64,000 bases of DNA from Acanthopleura granulata (taxonomy: Eukaryota > Mollusca > Polyplacophora > Chitonida > Chitonidae), in assembly GCA_016165875.1 (NCBI GenBank), contig JABBOT010000001.1, positions 40,972,252-41,036,251 of the forward strand, given 5' to 3'. Within the stretch, counting starts at the first letter, position 1, and each line of letters begins with the position of its first letter. Both the position numbers and the translations under genes were made by a program. The notes under the pieces are model-generated. The model was not told the origin of the DNA. It did not search any database and saw only the letters and a list, made by a program, of their open reading frames with translations. Of this stretch, positions 27,064 to 39,635 are shown piece after piece.

Positions 27064-27094
27064 CTGAAAATAGAAAAAAGAAGTTTGTACCTAC
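27064..27094 (-). other. 31-nt spacer between the two alternative Meis exons
   Basis: The DNA between the exon copies begins GTAGGT and ends with the pyrimidine-rich tract and acceptor TTCTATTTTCAG, so it looks like an intron but is only 31 nt. This is shorter than the usual minimum for animal spliceosomal introns, leaving little room for a branch point and simultaneous U1/U2 binding. If the spacer is retained, translation stops at once (TGG TAG). If it is spliced out, the joined exons read into a TAG after 12 further codons. The layout therefore favours choosing one exon or the other. Confidence 0.85.
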
Positions 27095-27171
27095 CAGTTA
27101 TTAACTTGTAATATAGTTAGTCCTGTCTCCTGGGCTAACTGTTTCTTTTGTTCTTCTGAAGGATAGGGATG
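27095..27171 (-). CDS. Meis: Meis homeodomain exon, copy 1 (Ser variant)
   Basis: A 77-nt exon with acceptor TTATTTCAG and donor GTAGGT. It encodes [17 protein letters not shown] then LTILQVNN and the first two bases of the Trp codon, so it starts in phase 0 and ends in phase 2. This is the TALE three-residue loop (PYP), helix 2 and the start of DNA-recognition helix 3. Its length and both splice phases equal the corresponding vertebrate MEIS exon as I recall it. It joins directly in frame to the HLT end of the 39636-39784 exon, restoring HLT-HPYP. In transcript order it is the first of two near-identical exons. A SINE ends 78 nt upstream of it. There are no stops or frameshifts. Ser after PYP is the residue usual in Meis proteins. 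Confidence 0.94.
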
Positions 27172-27241
27172 CTGAAATAATAAAACACTGAGTGACAATG
27201 TCCAAAGCCATGTGACGGAGAGTTACAAAAATATCAACGAT

Positions 27242-27249
27242 CTGGTAAA
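27242..27249. repeat. SINE target-site duplication, tail side
   Basis: CTGGTAAA directly follows the AAATAAAT-type tail of the SINE, read on the minus strand. An identical octamer lies at 27524-27531 beyond the head. Confidence 0.85.
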
Positions 27250-27523
27250 GCTATTATTTATTTATTTATTTGACTGGTGTTTTACACTGTACTCAAGAAT
27301 ATTTCACTTATACGACAACAGCCAGCATTATAGTGGGAGGAAACCAGGCGAAGGCCTAGGAGACACCCACAACCATCCCCAGGCTGCTGGCCGACCTTCC
27401 CACGAACAGATGGAGAGAAAGCCAGCACAAGAAGGAATTGAACTCAAAGCAACCACATTGGTGGGAGGATTCTGGGTCATTGCGCTGCAATAGTGCGCTA
27501 ACCGACTGAGCCTTGGGGGCCCC
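27250..27523 (-). mobile_element. tRNA-derived SINE with Meta-like 3' domain
   Basis: A complete SINE of about 274 bp on the same strand as the Meis gene. The head (high coordinates) has an A-box-like stretch, GGCTCAGTCGGTTAGCGC, at 27495-27512 and a B-box-like GAGTTCAATTCC at 27434-27445, the RNA polymerase III promoter elements of tRNA-derived SINEs. The 3' part reads GGTTTCCTCCCACTATAATG, then GTCGTATAAGTGAAATATTC and TTGAGTACAGTGTAAAACAC, matching the conserved Meta domain of MetaSINEs as I recall it from molluscs. It ends in AAATAAATAAATAAATAATA. An exact 8-bp target-site duplication, CTGGTAAA, flanks it at 27242-27249 and 27524-27531. The intact duplication suggests moderate age at most. 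Confidence 0.9.
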
Positions 27524-27531
27524 CTGGTAAA
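27524..27531. repeat. SINE target-site duplication, head side
   Basis: CTGGTAAA abuts the GC-rich head of the SINE and exactly matches 27242-27249. Together they fix the element's borders. Confidence 0.85.
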
Positions 27532-30115
27532 ATTAATGCCTACATCTAACCCAAGTTTTATCTCCTTAACACATTTTCCCATCAGTAGCAGATTTAGTTT
27601 TGTTCCTATCAACTGTTTACTGTAAATGACCTCTAATTTCATCCACAAAAGTGCATTTTGAGAGGTAAATAAATGTTATAAAACCTTATATTTCCTGCTG
27701 AAAGTTACATTTTTCCAGTAGGAAATATTCCTACCTTGCAAACAAACCTTAAAACACATTCCAAAAATTAATCAAGAAAATTGAGCAACTTTGTCAGGGA
27801 CAAAATTTTAGGTCATTTAGGGTATTCTTCATATAAAACACACAAGAAGAAATAAGCAGGTCCAATCTGTCTAGTCAGAGGTTGGCCAGCACAATAATCA
27901 TATATCTACATTTAATGACCAAAAATAGGTCTAATGTATTTAAAACAGTACACAGAACAATAATTATGTTTACCAAATGCGGAATATATTTCCTGCTAAT
28001 GAATCAAAAATTTAAATTAATTCAATTCTTATTTGGTCTTCAAAAGAAAAAACACCCAGCCAAATGTTGCAGACAGCTAAAAAAACTTCTTCACTGGTAA
28101 TTCTGTAGAGTGGCTAAAACAATCAATAAATAAGCCAATCAAATTGCCAGGTTTGGCTACCGAAGAAAAACTTCTGAAAACTCATTTAAAGCATTTCCGT
28201 AAGGAACATTATGAAAAGAGAACATAAAAAATCTCATTTCTATTAGGTGCTATTTGGAAGATTGCTACTTTGCTACCATCACAAAAGATTTCCCCTCAAA
28301 GACGATTGGATGCTGGATACATATCTTAAAAGGATTCATACAATTTAGGAAGCTGCCAATGAAATCAAATTTACAGGATGTTCAGTTGGTATGAGAGGAT
28401 GATTGAATGAGAGCCAATGGTATAATCCATGAGACAAAAATTCACAGCCAAAGAAAACCAGAGCAACCGGACACTGAAAGACGTTCAAAGGCCATTCCTG
28501 AGAAACTGAAATCTGTGGACAATTTCAATGGTACCGCTGGAAGCGATCTCCGCAGTAAATCATTCAAAGATGAAATTATGCAAATGGTTTGTCAAAATTC
28601 CACATGCATTTAATAGAATGAAGGGTTATGGCAGCATATAAGCAGAAAGGGAGAGCAGTGAAGTGTATAGAGGCGGGAGGCAAGGGAGCAGGAGCTTACT
28701 AGGGCTGGGCGAGCTGTAATCAGTGAGGACCAGCCATTTTTGGTTGGCCAAGCAGACCTGGGTAGATGAGATGGTGTGCTCTGACAATGACCTCATTTCC
28801 TCCAGCCAACTAAGTGGTAAACTCTGCTGGAATGGTGGTGCTCCCCTCACAGCCCACCAACCAGAAAACAAGGGCCCAGGGTGAGTGGTGGGTGCTCTCC
28901 TCCTTGTGCTAGCAGGGTAAATAGTAAGGCTAATAAACAGAAACTAATTTGCTCTTCATCTCAGTGACTGTCTAGTGACACAATGTCCCTGTGTTAATGC
29001 CCACTTCCCAGCGGGTTGCAAGAGTTACCAAGATTAGACAAATTAATAATAAATAATCCAAATGACAAAAAAAAAGTTCCACAGCAAAAACTTGGCTCTG
29101 CATAGACAAGCACTTTGGCTTGGATGTAACAAATGGCATTCAGGCAAGAGTCCTCTGTTAGCAAATCTTTACCAGCCACTGGACTCGGGGTACATACAGT
29201 TTTGATTACCTGCTTTTTACATGCCAATTTCAGCTTATCTGATATATTAGAGAACTGATTTTCTAAAATTGGGGAATTCATCAAGAGAAATACTTCTGAA
29301 AGCATCAAATTCTCAGCCTGAAAATACCAGGTACCAGGTACTCTGCAGTTTAAAGGAGCATGAATTGGTGATTTTTGGTCACATTTCATCAAATGTTGTT
29401 CTCGTCTACTTTTGCTTCAAGATTTTAAGCTGTGTTTATCTACTCAGAAACAAGTAAACAAAAATTAACACAGGAATTTTGGTCATAGTACGGCATGTAG
29501 TTAATTCCCATGAACTACAAGTCTTAGTCCTATGTTCAATCCATACAAAATATAAGGGTAACAAAGACAGCATAATGCTGACCGGAGCAGTGCCACAGCA
29601 AAGGGTTCAACTATCAACCCTGAATAGGTTTTTCATGACAGCAACTTTAAATTTACTTCATTGATTATCAATCAAACAAAATGACAGGGGCTAAATGAAC
29701 TATCAGAAAAGTTGTTCTTCTAAAGATGGGTGTCTATTTAAATGAAAATTACTTCATTCCTCATTGAAAATGAGCCCGCAGAAGATGAAGGTGTAATAAA
29801 AGTGATGAAGGCTGTGAAGAGGATGTGTGTGGAGAGGCAGGTGAAGGGAGTGTTGTGAGGACTATCTGTGATGCTGTCACCTCCCGAGATTGATGGGGGA
29901 CAGAGAGGGGACCAGTGTTGGCTCTCTATGAGGAAGTAATCAGCCTAGACAGACCCTGTACTACAGCCCCAGAAGCCCTACCAAGCTATAATAGATAAAT
30001 TAATTGCTAAATGAGAGGGGTTTGCCATGACAGGTTACCAATTGGGGTGGTTATTCCTGGACAAGAACTAAGCATGATTTGAAGAACACTCCAGATGAAG
30101 GGAAAGAGGTTTCTT

Positions 30116-30143
30116 GAGAGAGAGAGAGGGAGAGAGAGAGAGA
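30116..30143. repeat. (GA)n microsatellite
   Basis: A GA dinucleotide run with one GGG interruption. Confidence 0.9.
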
Positions 30144-32519
30144 ATGGGAAGAGAAAAAAAAACATAACTACCTCCAATGAACTAGTGGGAGAGAGTTTGT
30201 GATAGAATCCGTGAAGACCCTCATCTAAAAGAAGGGCAAAAACGGATGAGTTGTCTGCTGAGAAAACTTGTAATCACAAGGCTCATCAAGCTCCTTGACA
30301 GCTGAAAAATTGCAAGAGATACCACATATAGGACATCTGTTGGATTATAATAGGCACCTCAGCATAGATCCAGCCGACTGGCACAGCTCAAATGATGATG
30401 TATTGGCCATACTTTGCCATCTTCAAACAGGGCCGGGGCGAAAAACTAGCTCCAATACATGAGCTGCCCACCGAGAAGAAACCCTTCTGCAGAGAAAATT
30501 ACCCCAATAAAGACGTCCCAAGACGAAATGATTTTTTCTTGTTTTATCTTGGTTCAGGTAATATTGATGATATATCACCTTAATGGCTAATTGACTGCTG
30601 GACAGGTGAGTTAAGCATGGTTGGTCAAATTAACTCAGGTGAGTTCACCCAGAGCGGGCAAGTTTAAGGGCATCCTTCTGCTACAACTACCTGCTGTAAT
30701 TAGACAAGCTCAATGATGTGCATATCTTTAATTATGATAAAAGGTGGATTTGATTGGGTGTTTTATCATAGAACACATACTAAATTGGCAGTCCAATCGA
30801 TAAAAAAAATTTCGTATGGCTTGAACAGCCGTCTGAGATCAAACAGCAACGACATAACATGCTGATCAATTATATGCCATATAAACAGTCGTTTTCACAT
30901 TCACACTAAAATAGGCTGTGATCTCTTGTTAAGACTGCAGTTTAAAAGTTTTGTACACATTTTTGGGTGCCTAAGGGAATTACAGTAATCCAGGGCCTGT
31001 CCTTGGGTGTTAGGGCTAGAGGAATGTTGATTCACTGTCCAGCTTTGAAAGGTCTAATGTCAAAAGTAACCCTGCAGTTTTGGAAAGGACACAACAAATC
31101 ACCGATTTGCATCCTGTCACAAGCCTTTTCAAGTCAGAAAAACAGAATTAATTCAAGGGAACATACCCTATTGTCCAGTGTGGTTCAGTCTCTCGCCTGG
31201 GTGACCATGCCACTTGTTTAAGTGGACATAAAATTCGGATAACAAAATAACAGAACAAACCAGCAGGAGAAACACAGCCAGCAGAATGTACTGTCACGGA
31301 CTGAACCTTTCAAATATCACAGAGCAGCCATTGCCATTAGCTTCTTCACACACAACATGTTTTCTTCAATTGAGTTCTTTTAATAGACTGTGGCCAGCTG
31401 GCCACTGAATAGAGTCAGTCCCATCGAGAGCTATTCTGTCCATTTTTGTCTGTGCACAAGTCACTTTACTATGTCACTAAGGTTACTTCAGACACAATAG
31501 TATGATATGTACTTGTTTCATTCAGATCATTTTGCATGACAACAACCTGATTTGGGAGGCATTCTACTTCATGTCAAATGTGCATACAAGTTCATTCCCA
31601 GATCAAAAAAAGCATACATCAAAAATAACTACAAATGTGTTTCCCTTGCAACCATAGCCTACTGGAAACCAGAACTTATCTAATCCCAGGACACAGGAAA
31701 CATTACTGGACACATACACATATACAGCCATTATACCGTGGACTTTTTTTAGAGGTCATCCTGAATTCAAAGCAAAGGGTGTATAATTTGTGATGATGAA
31801 AATCTGTGTCCAAGCAGCCATGTAAGACCCACTATAGAACCTCCTGTTATGGGCTTGTGAGCCGCAAGTGAAGTGTCTTTGCCCAGGCAGACTACACTGG
31901 TTCTTGGAAAGCTTTCACTAACTGCTTCTCTAGGCCATTACCTATTCTCTGTGGGCAAAGCCGCTAGTGTTTTTAGAGGGCAACAAAATGTGAATTTCCC
32001 AGCAAAACACTTCAGAGGAGAAGCAAACTAGCTGACGACTGCGTCTCATCTGGATAACAGAGGCAGTGATTTGAAATTCTGTTCCCTGTTTTCAGGGAGT
32101 CTTGGGTGAGCTATCTGGGAACCCCCAAACCACTCAGTGATCTTTTTGTCTGGTTCAGGCATGGCTCTGTCTGATGAAGACACAAACCACCACATCACAT
32201 CAGCAAATCAGTGAGTACAAAAACAACCCCTCCCCCAAAAAAGAACCCCAAAGCCACCAAGATCAGCCTCTGAAAACTGAGTTAATGACACCTACAATAG
32301 CTTATACTTTCATGGTCTGTACTGTTAGCAGAATTCCCTACTGTACCTCTAACCAGTGCCCTGTATTTCTTTTTTTTTTTATTTTATTTTATTTTTTTCT
32401 TCTGGTCACAAAACATTTCCAACTTTACTTTAAAGTCAGACAATAAAGCTCAGAGCTGGCTTTGATCCAAACAGTTCCTGGGGAAAGTTGGGGGGGAGGC
32501 GTTTACAGGAGCTAACAAG

Positions 32520-33290
32520 TGCCTGTTTCGTCAGTTCGGATTGGACTGGGATTTCTCGGCAGGTCCTTTACTCCTTGTCTCTAATTGCAGCAATTTGTCT
32601 CTTCCTGGCCTAACAGGCCAACGATATCTTACTTAATCACATTCTCATGTTCTCTTCTATCTAACAACCCCTTTGTAAAGGTGGCTGCGCAATTTGATTA
32701 CTCTAACTTTGCCCGGAGACAAATATTTTTGTATCTCTAACACAAGGGACGTTCTTTTGGGTTCGATTTGGACAGCCGCTATGTTAATCGACCTCAAGAA
32801 GTTTGCCCATTACGCCAGGTACCTTCCAAAACACCAATTAAATGCTTCGACTTAATGGCTTTTATTAGATCTGTCAACTAATTCACAGATGAATTGCCCT
32901 AAGTAAATACGGGATATTTTTACAATTCAATGCTACGCATTCCGGCTGCTTCAAAGGGCTCCGCTTTGCTGGTGTTCAGAGACAGTGCTAAATAAACATG
33001 GCTGCCGGCAGGGCCAGTGTTGCTGCCTCGTGCTTCTTCCCCTCCTTTCAGGGCGGAGAGAGCAAACACGGGCTGAAAAGGCCGTTCAGCAATCTAGCAC
33101 CTGCACCAGTTGTCACAGATAATGGGCGAGCTTTACTGTATCAACATTATCTGGGGGTCTATGTTATTGTTACCTGCTCCTGTATCCCACCCCTTTATTC
33201 TTCACTTAGCGCATTAGCAGCCATAATCCAGTCAATTGGCGGAAAATATTGACACTATCGCCTATCAGTGGACAAATTATTTACATACGC
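32520..33290. promoter_or_regulatory. CpG-retaining block in the homeodomain intron
   Basis: About two dozen CpG in roughly 770 bases by eye, against about 4-5 per kb in typical flanking intron. It has no microsatellite and no domain-bearing frame, and includes several ATTA/TAAT cores. CpG retention in otherwise CpG-depleted DNA suggests an unmethylated, protected element such as an enhancer or alternative promoter. Confidence 0.35.
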
Positions 33291-36200
33291 CCAGCACAAA
33301 TTAGGTTTGCATTTGTGCAACTTTCTAAGACAGTATTTGAATAGGCAGCCCACCAAAGACTCGTCACACACCACCCAGGCCTGGCCTTTTCACTGCTCAT
33401 TGCCTTAGAGCTGAAGTATCTCACAGTCAACAGTGATTTGTGCTATGGCCTCACACTTACAACTTAAGTGTCATTCACAGCTATTTACATATTTATATAC
33501 TTTTAGACATAAGGTAAAAAATCCAAGTCAGAAAAAATATTATTGAAGCAGTTTTATCACATTTCATTTTATATTAACAACTACCTCTATTGTCAGTATT
33601 ACATGTACATTACTGATGTTATTTTTCTCTATTTTGAGATGTTTGGTGGGGTTTCCGGTTTCTGAATTTGTAATTTCTTTTGTATGTTAGGAAGAAAGTT
33701 TGGGAAATTCTTATTTGAGAAATAAAATTAAAAATGCAGATAATATCAATGAAAATAAAGTTTTGAAGCTGAACATGTTGTGTACTGTCAACGTATCCCA
33801 AAAATGTATTTTTCCTAAAGAGAAAAAAATATATACATGTGTATTTTACATAATGTTTTGTCAATCTGTCAAAGGTTCATTCATTGCAGCAAGGCCATAT
33901 TTTTTCTTGAGAGAGATTCCCCTGAAAATCCCTGTGTGAGACCTCTGGGTGTGAGAATCTTAGATTAACAATCAAGTGCACAAAAAGCAATAAATCAGCC
34001 GACTTATACTTGACACTTTTAAGAAAAGCAAAATCCAGTGAAGCAGCCCAAGAAGTTTAATCAGAAGAGTTCTTGATGACATTTGCTCACTTCGCAGAAA
34101 GGAATATCACTGAAAGCCAGTAGCTGACTAACAAGCTTTTCCAAATCACCTTTTCCAATCAAACCGAAAGAGCACCTGTAAGGCATCTGTTGATTCAATG
34201 TGCGACAAAGGAAACGGGGACCCACGCAACATCGCATCACAACAAGAGACAACACTGAGGGCAGACCGTTTTGAAAATAGGTGATGAAGCCTCAGTGGCT
34301 TAAGACACAAGAATTTCAAACCTAGTTCTTTGTAACAGTTCAGATTTCATTGAATCTTTACAGGAAAAGCTTTGAATCAAGTCTGTATTTTGGGCTGAAA
34401 ATATCCTTGCAATTTGCTAGCCTAGTTAACCTGGAGGTCTTCCTATCTCTTAGTTCAGTATGTCCTCACCATCCTTATCTTGAATTCCACTTGGTCAAAC
34501 TCTAATACCCTTCCCTGCTTTATCCTTTACCCCGATTACCATTTGTCTCCTATACATGAGACTTTAGGAGCTTCTCAGCAATTAAGCTGGCGTTTGAGTT
34601 CATGGAAAGACGGCGTACGTTAATACAGCCAGCAAATATTCTGATTGTTTGTAAGCCTAGCTCTGTAACCAAATAGCAGACAGCCTCTAGGTCCAGCAGC
34701 CCACTGATTTAATTTTCCCTTCCCAGTGATAATGGCCTTAATTTCTTCCCCCAAACCTTGCATTTTGCAAATTGCCCTGAAATGGCAATTCAGCCAGATA
34801 AAGAAGACGAGAGAGAAAAAAAAAATCAGATAGTGGATAAAGCGGCACATTACATTTGCCTAATCCAAGTTGTATTTTATTCTATTAGGAAAAGCTACCA
34901 CTCCAATTTTATGCTTATCCAAGACTTCCCATCCCTGCACAGCAAACACAAAACCAATTTGGTAAGCCTCTAGTTCTCTCTTCCTCACACAAAATTAAAT
35001 CTTCCTTTGCTCACCTTCTGGATTCAATTTCCTTTAGTATTTTCCACTGTTTGTATTATAAAACATAATTACCTCACTTGGGGGAACTAAATGTCTTAGC
35101 TTTTCCTCAGAGCTGTGAAAAATTGATGAGCATATTATCTGGGGCAAAGAGAGTGAGAGAGAGATATCACAGCTGTCTCCAACTGAAGAGAGATTTGACA
35201 AAATGTATATTTGGCCGCACCCTGGTGCCATCAGGCAAGGCCAGTGTAACTGCTCCTGCAGTACATCAATGTAAAGTCTGAATATCAGAGGTTCAACTCC
35301 TGACAATTCCTAACAAAATGAATAAAACTACATTTTTTGGCATATTTCAATGTTGGCAGCAAATGAAGGGAAAATGTTGACACTCTTCGACAGAGATGAT
35401 TTCAGGCAATGCATCTGGCACACTGCTCAACTGTTTCCCTGGACAAACCTGAACAATTACCACAGACAATGAAGAAACTTTTGATATATTTAGAAAAACA
35501 GAGCATATGAAAAAAGAATATCATATTCCTTACTTAACCACTGATTCCGGTTGCTATTTTCAATCCTTCCATAAATGTAATTTTGAAATCACATTCAGGT
35601 GACAAGTCTCAACGAAGAAATCTTCAGATTCTCACAGGTTTCCAGGTCTAGTGACCAAATTAAGACGAAGATCAGAACTGCATGGGAGATTGGATTAATA
35701 ATTACATTGACAGGGGTTCTGATGAGGTGTCTATGTCACAGGTTGTTCACGGTATGTGATGAGACATCTCAGTTTCTGTCTGTCACCAGATCAGCACTAG
35801 TAGAGTTTCACTCTCAATGATGCTTTACCTTCATTTCTGTCTTTTTTCTTTTTGTCTCAGCCTGAGTGCAGTTTGCCCCTTACCTTTAGTGCCTTTCCAT
35901 GCACTTCGTCCACATTTTTGGCCCCTCCTGGAATATGCTAGGGGCTCCAAAATCGATAGTTCTACAGCAATGTCTGGTGCCCCAAGGGAAGGCCTTACCC
36001 AGGAAGCACCGTCTCAATTAGAATAACCCTGATGCAGTAAGGGAACAAAGGGGAGTTTAAAAAGGGCTATTGTAGGGATGGGAGAAAGGGCGATTGGGTC
36101 TCCAGGAGATATGAGTATCAGTAGGCTCAATGTCTTCCTACGTTAAAACTATCCCAGAGAACAGCGGGTAAACCAGGTTAACCTTTGCTGCCCTGGGAAA

Positions 36201-38389
36201 TAGGTAATCGAGATTTTAGGGCTATGAATAGCTGGCCAAATGTGTCACATATGGGAGGGTAAAATTCAATGAGAGTTTGTCAGGCCACCTGGGGATTTTT
36301 GCGGGCAAACTGTCAAAAGCATGCTTCGGCTAGAGTTTTTCCCATCACTGGGGTCATCACAGAATGCAAATTGTTTTAGCAATCATGGCTTTTGGAAGAT
36401 TATGTACTGAGGCAAGGGTGTGAAAAAGCCGACAGACTTGGTGAAATCAGTCTGGACCAAATTCCCACAGCAACCTCAGATACTCTAACAATTTGACGCT
36501 GATGCAGTCATGGTTGGAGGCCATGCTGACATGCTTTCGCTAAAACTGACAGAAAATGCCAGCTCAGTTTTAATAAAAGCTTTCAAGAATCCACTGATCT
36601 GGGGAGGGCAGGAGTACCCCCATCCTCTTCCTCTCTCTCTCTCTCAGTTTCCTTCTCTTCAGACCCTCTATTATAACCGTAAGTATAACATTCACAATAT
36701 AAATGTTATGGTGCCTCAGCTATCTTCCTCTCCCCCTCCCCCACCCACCACCCCCCATTAAACCATAACAATATTAATGTCACTGTCTGATGACGAAGGA
36801 CTATCATCAAGCCAATGAATATGATAACAAAACATAAATAATGTGATTTTCACACTTGATTTCAAATTCTGGTAAATTTCAGGTATCTTCTTAGGATATG
36901 ACTCTGTCTTGATTAAACTTTTGCGAGCTAACACAGACAAATTCATAATCATGATATGCAAAATTACCTCTCATATACAAGAAGGCTGAGGAACCAGGGT
37001 ATACAATAAGATGCAGAGTGTTGGAAACCTCAACTACTAAAAACTCACTTGCGTAAAAGACTGTTATGTTTGTAACTTTTTGGTGTACAGTATTTGCATG
37101 AAGGTTTTGTATATGCTTGGGTGCCTCCATGTGTGTCTGATGATATCAAAATTCAGGTAAGAAGCCCAGTGAGGAGACTATAATCTCCTTCTTAAACATC
37201 GAGACAAAAATGGACTCTGTCTGTGATAAGTGCAGAAAATTAAGAAGCTGATAAAATGGTTACCGTCCTAGCTTAAGATTAGAAGGCAAAGGGTTTGGAG
37301 GGCTTTGTAAAATGTTGATTTGATGAATTCACCATGTTCAAGCCAAACTGTTCGTTTGTCAAGTTGTCCTGGCTTCTTGGACAGAAGTCCCAATGAGATG
37401 GCTCAGCAGGGAAGATCAGAATGTTTGAAGATCAGCTCTGACTTCAGAGCCTGCCGTGTATAAAACTGAAGCAATGCTGAAGCATTAGCCTGGTAAAAAC
37501 CCTCCTTAGATAATGCCAGAGTTTACCAGGCCAGATTGGCCCCTATCAGTGAAACTGTCAGAGACTTGTCTGTCAGAGCCAATCCAGCATTTACACACTA
37601 CAGCTTCCAAATCTGGCAGACCAATGGCAATGCAGAGATAAGCTACACAACTGCCTCTCCCCACAGCAGGCTGAAATTTCAGCTTGTCATTCATATAGAA
37701 CTATCTCATTAGCAGCTACCACAACAAGACTTTCCTCCCAAACATCATTTTTCATTTTCTCCCCTTATTTTTTTGCTAAAACCCTACACTATTTTTGTCC
37801 CAGCTTCAAAGCTACACTAGTAATTGCACGTCTTGTTGAGCTGTTTTTTCAGGCGAGTATCAACTTGCAGTAGTAAGATACACTTTGCTATGGGTTCCTT
37901 ATTTCAAACCTTAATAATGTTTATCAAGTCCACTTTAACCACAAAGTTTTTACCATCCTCCAAAATCTGGCACAAAGAGTCTTCTAGCTAACCTATTTTC
38001 AAAAAAGATGTTATGTGACAACACCACTTCAAAAATGTTACATTCTACAAGAACATAAAAACAAAATGTTATATTAAGGACTTTGTGATAAGGTTTGGAA
38101 TTTGCTTTATACCACAGTGGGGTTGAAATCTATGATATTTATCAAAGGGCAATGAAAGCACTTTATTTCTGTAAATATTCTATTTTGTGGAAATGACAAA
38201 TGCTCCACATTTCTATTTGTAGTGGGTACTTCTACTGTCCAGGAAGAATAATCAGCCCCTGAACCTCTATGTACATATAATTTATGCAAAAGTACAAAGT
38301 TGCTTTAGTTCAGAGAAATTTAAAATACCTGACCTTGCTAATGGTGGGGATATCATCTACCATGCTTTTTTACAAAAACAGAACAAAAC

Positions 38390-38960
38390 TGCTGCATCGC
38401 GTATGAAGACCCGCACACCAGCTTTCCAAATTGGGCAGAGTAATTTACCCAAAAATGGATTCGGCTGAAATCAACGTTGGCATTCAGCACTGTCCTCCGC
38501 AGATAAATTGGCAATATCAGATATTCACAGAGCGAGATTTGAAGCTGAGCCCTTCTTGACAGAATATGTAATCCGGCGATATCTGACAGGGATGGAACTG
38601 TCCCTCACAACTATACATGCTCGAGAGGGGATACAAGGGCGAAGTGAAAATTAATGGCCCCCCTTCTATGAGTCATGGGCAATAAGGGGCAGAGATTCAA
38701 TAACTACCCTTTGAAATATCCCCATCTTGTCAAAGAGAAACTCTCATTTGCATATGAGAGATTGGGCTCATCTCACTGAACCTTATGCATTCCTTTGCCA
38801 TGGCAACTAAGACTTTTTGCGGCCAAATTTTAAAAATATTGGATCTACGGACATGGCTTGTGGCCGAGATTGGGACCGTCCTCTGGGAATCCAGCGAGTT
38901 CCGCCAACTTAAGCTTCTCCCGGATAGACAAAAATGATATGGAAATGTTTAGATAGTTTT
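38390..38960. promoter_or_regulatory. CpG-retaining block near the helix-1 exon
   Basis: About 18 CpG in 570 bases by eye, within CpG-poor intron. It starts about 700 bases downstream (in gene sense) of the 39636-39784 exon. It contains an octamer ATTTGCAT near 38,750 and two related patches, GCAATATCAGATATTCACAG and CGGCGATATCTGACAG. It is a candidate intronic enhancer; no transcription signal was identified. Confidence 0.38.
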
Positions 38961-39635
38961 TTCCTCAACCATCTGGATCCATTGAGAGTTGGGTATTGTG
39001 AACACCAATCCAACCCTCCGACATCTCAATATGTCAGAGCTTTGATAGCGTAGCTATGCTGTCTTTTACTACCTCCACTCATTTTTTCTTTTTTTTTTTT
39101 TTTCACTCCTACATTACATGATAACACACCAATATTCTTCTCTTCAGAAAAAAGCAGTGTGAGAAAACCATCACTGGAATCTATCCTAGCATAGGTGTTT
39201 TTTTAAGCAAGAGGAGTGATGAACATCGTCCCCAATGGGCTGATAATGGTTACAACTCGAGGCCAAAAGTTTATTCAAACAGCCGCTATGAATCTCCTAT
39301 AGGCAACACTTACTACCAATTCAAAACATTCTGATAAGAAAATCAAAATGAGTTACATAATGTATGCCAGCAGATCTCTTTTACAGATGCAGTCGACCAA
39401 ATATTTTATTTCTATCCTACATAATCCCTCCCTATGCAGCTACTTGTACTATTTACTCAAAGAAAATAAAAATCTCAAAAAATTTAGAAACAATATTTAC
39501 TGTAATTATGACCATCCTGTCACCCAATAAACTAAAATTATATAGCCAGATGAAAAGAAAAAAAATTATCAAATTCTGGTAACGCATTACAATATACTCC
39601 TGCAAACAGTTGCAAAGTCATGAAGTCAAACTCAC

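Larger units (their letters stand above)
27172..39635 (-). other. Meis: Meis intron splitting the homeodomain (12.46 kb)
   Basis: This intron lies between the HLT-ending exon and the first HPYP exon, with donor GTGAGT at its 39635 end and acceptor TTATTTCAG at its 27172 end. It holds the SINE at 27250-27523, a GA microsatellite at 30116-30143, homopolymer runs near 32.37 and 39.09 kb, and two short blocks that keep CpG (32520-33290 and 38390-38960). The open frames inside it are short, lack recognisable domains and overlap low-complexity sequence. I see no nested gene. Confidence 0.85.
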
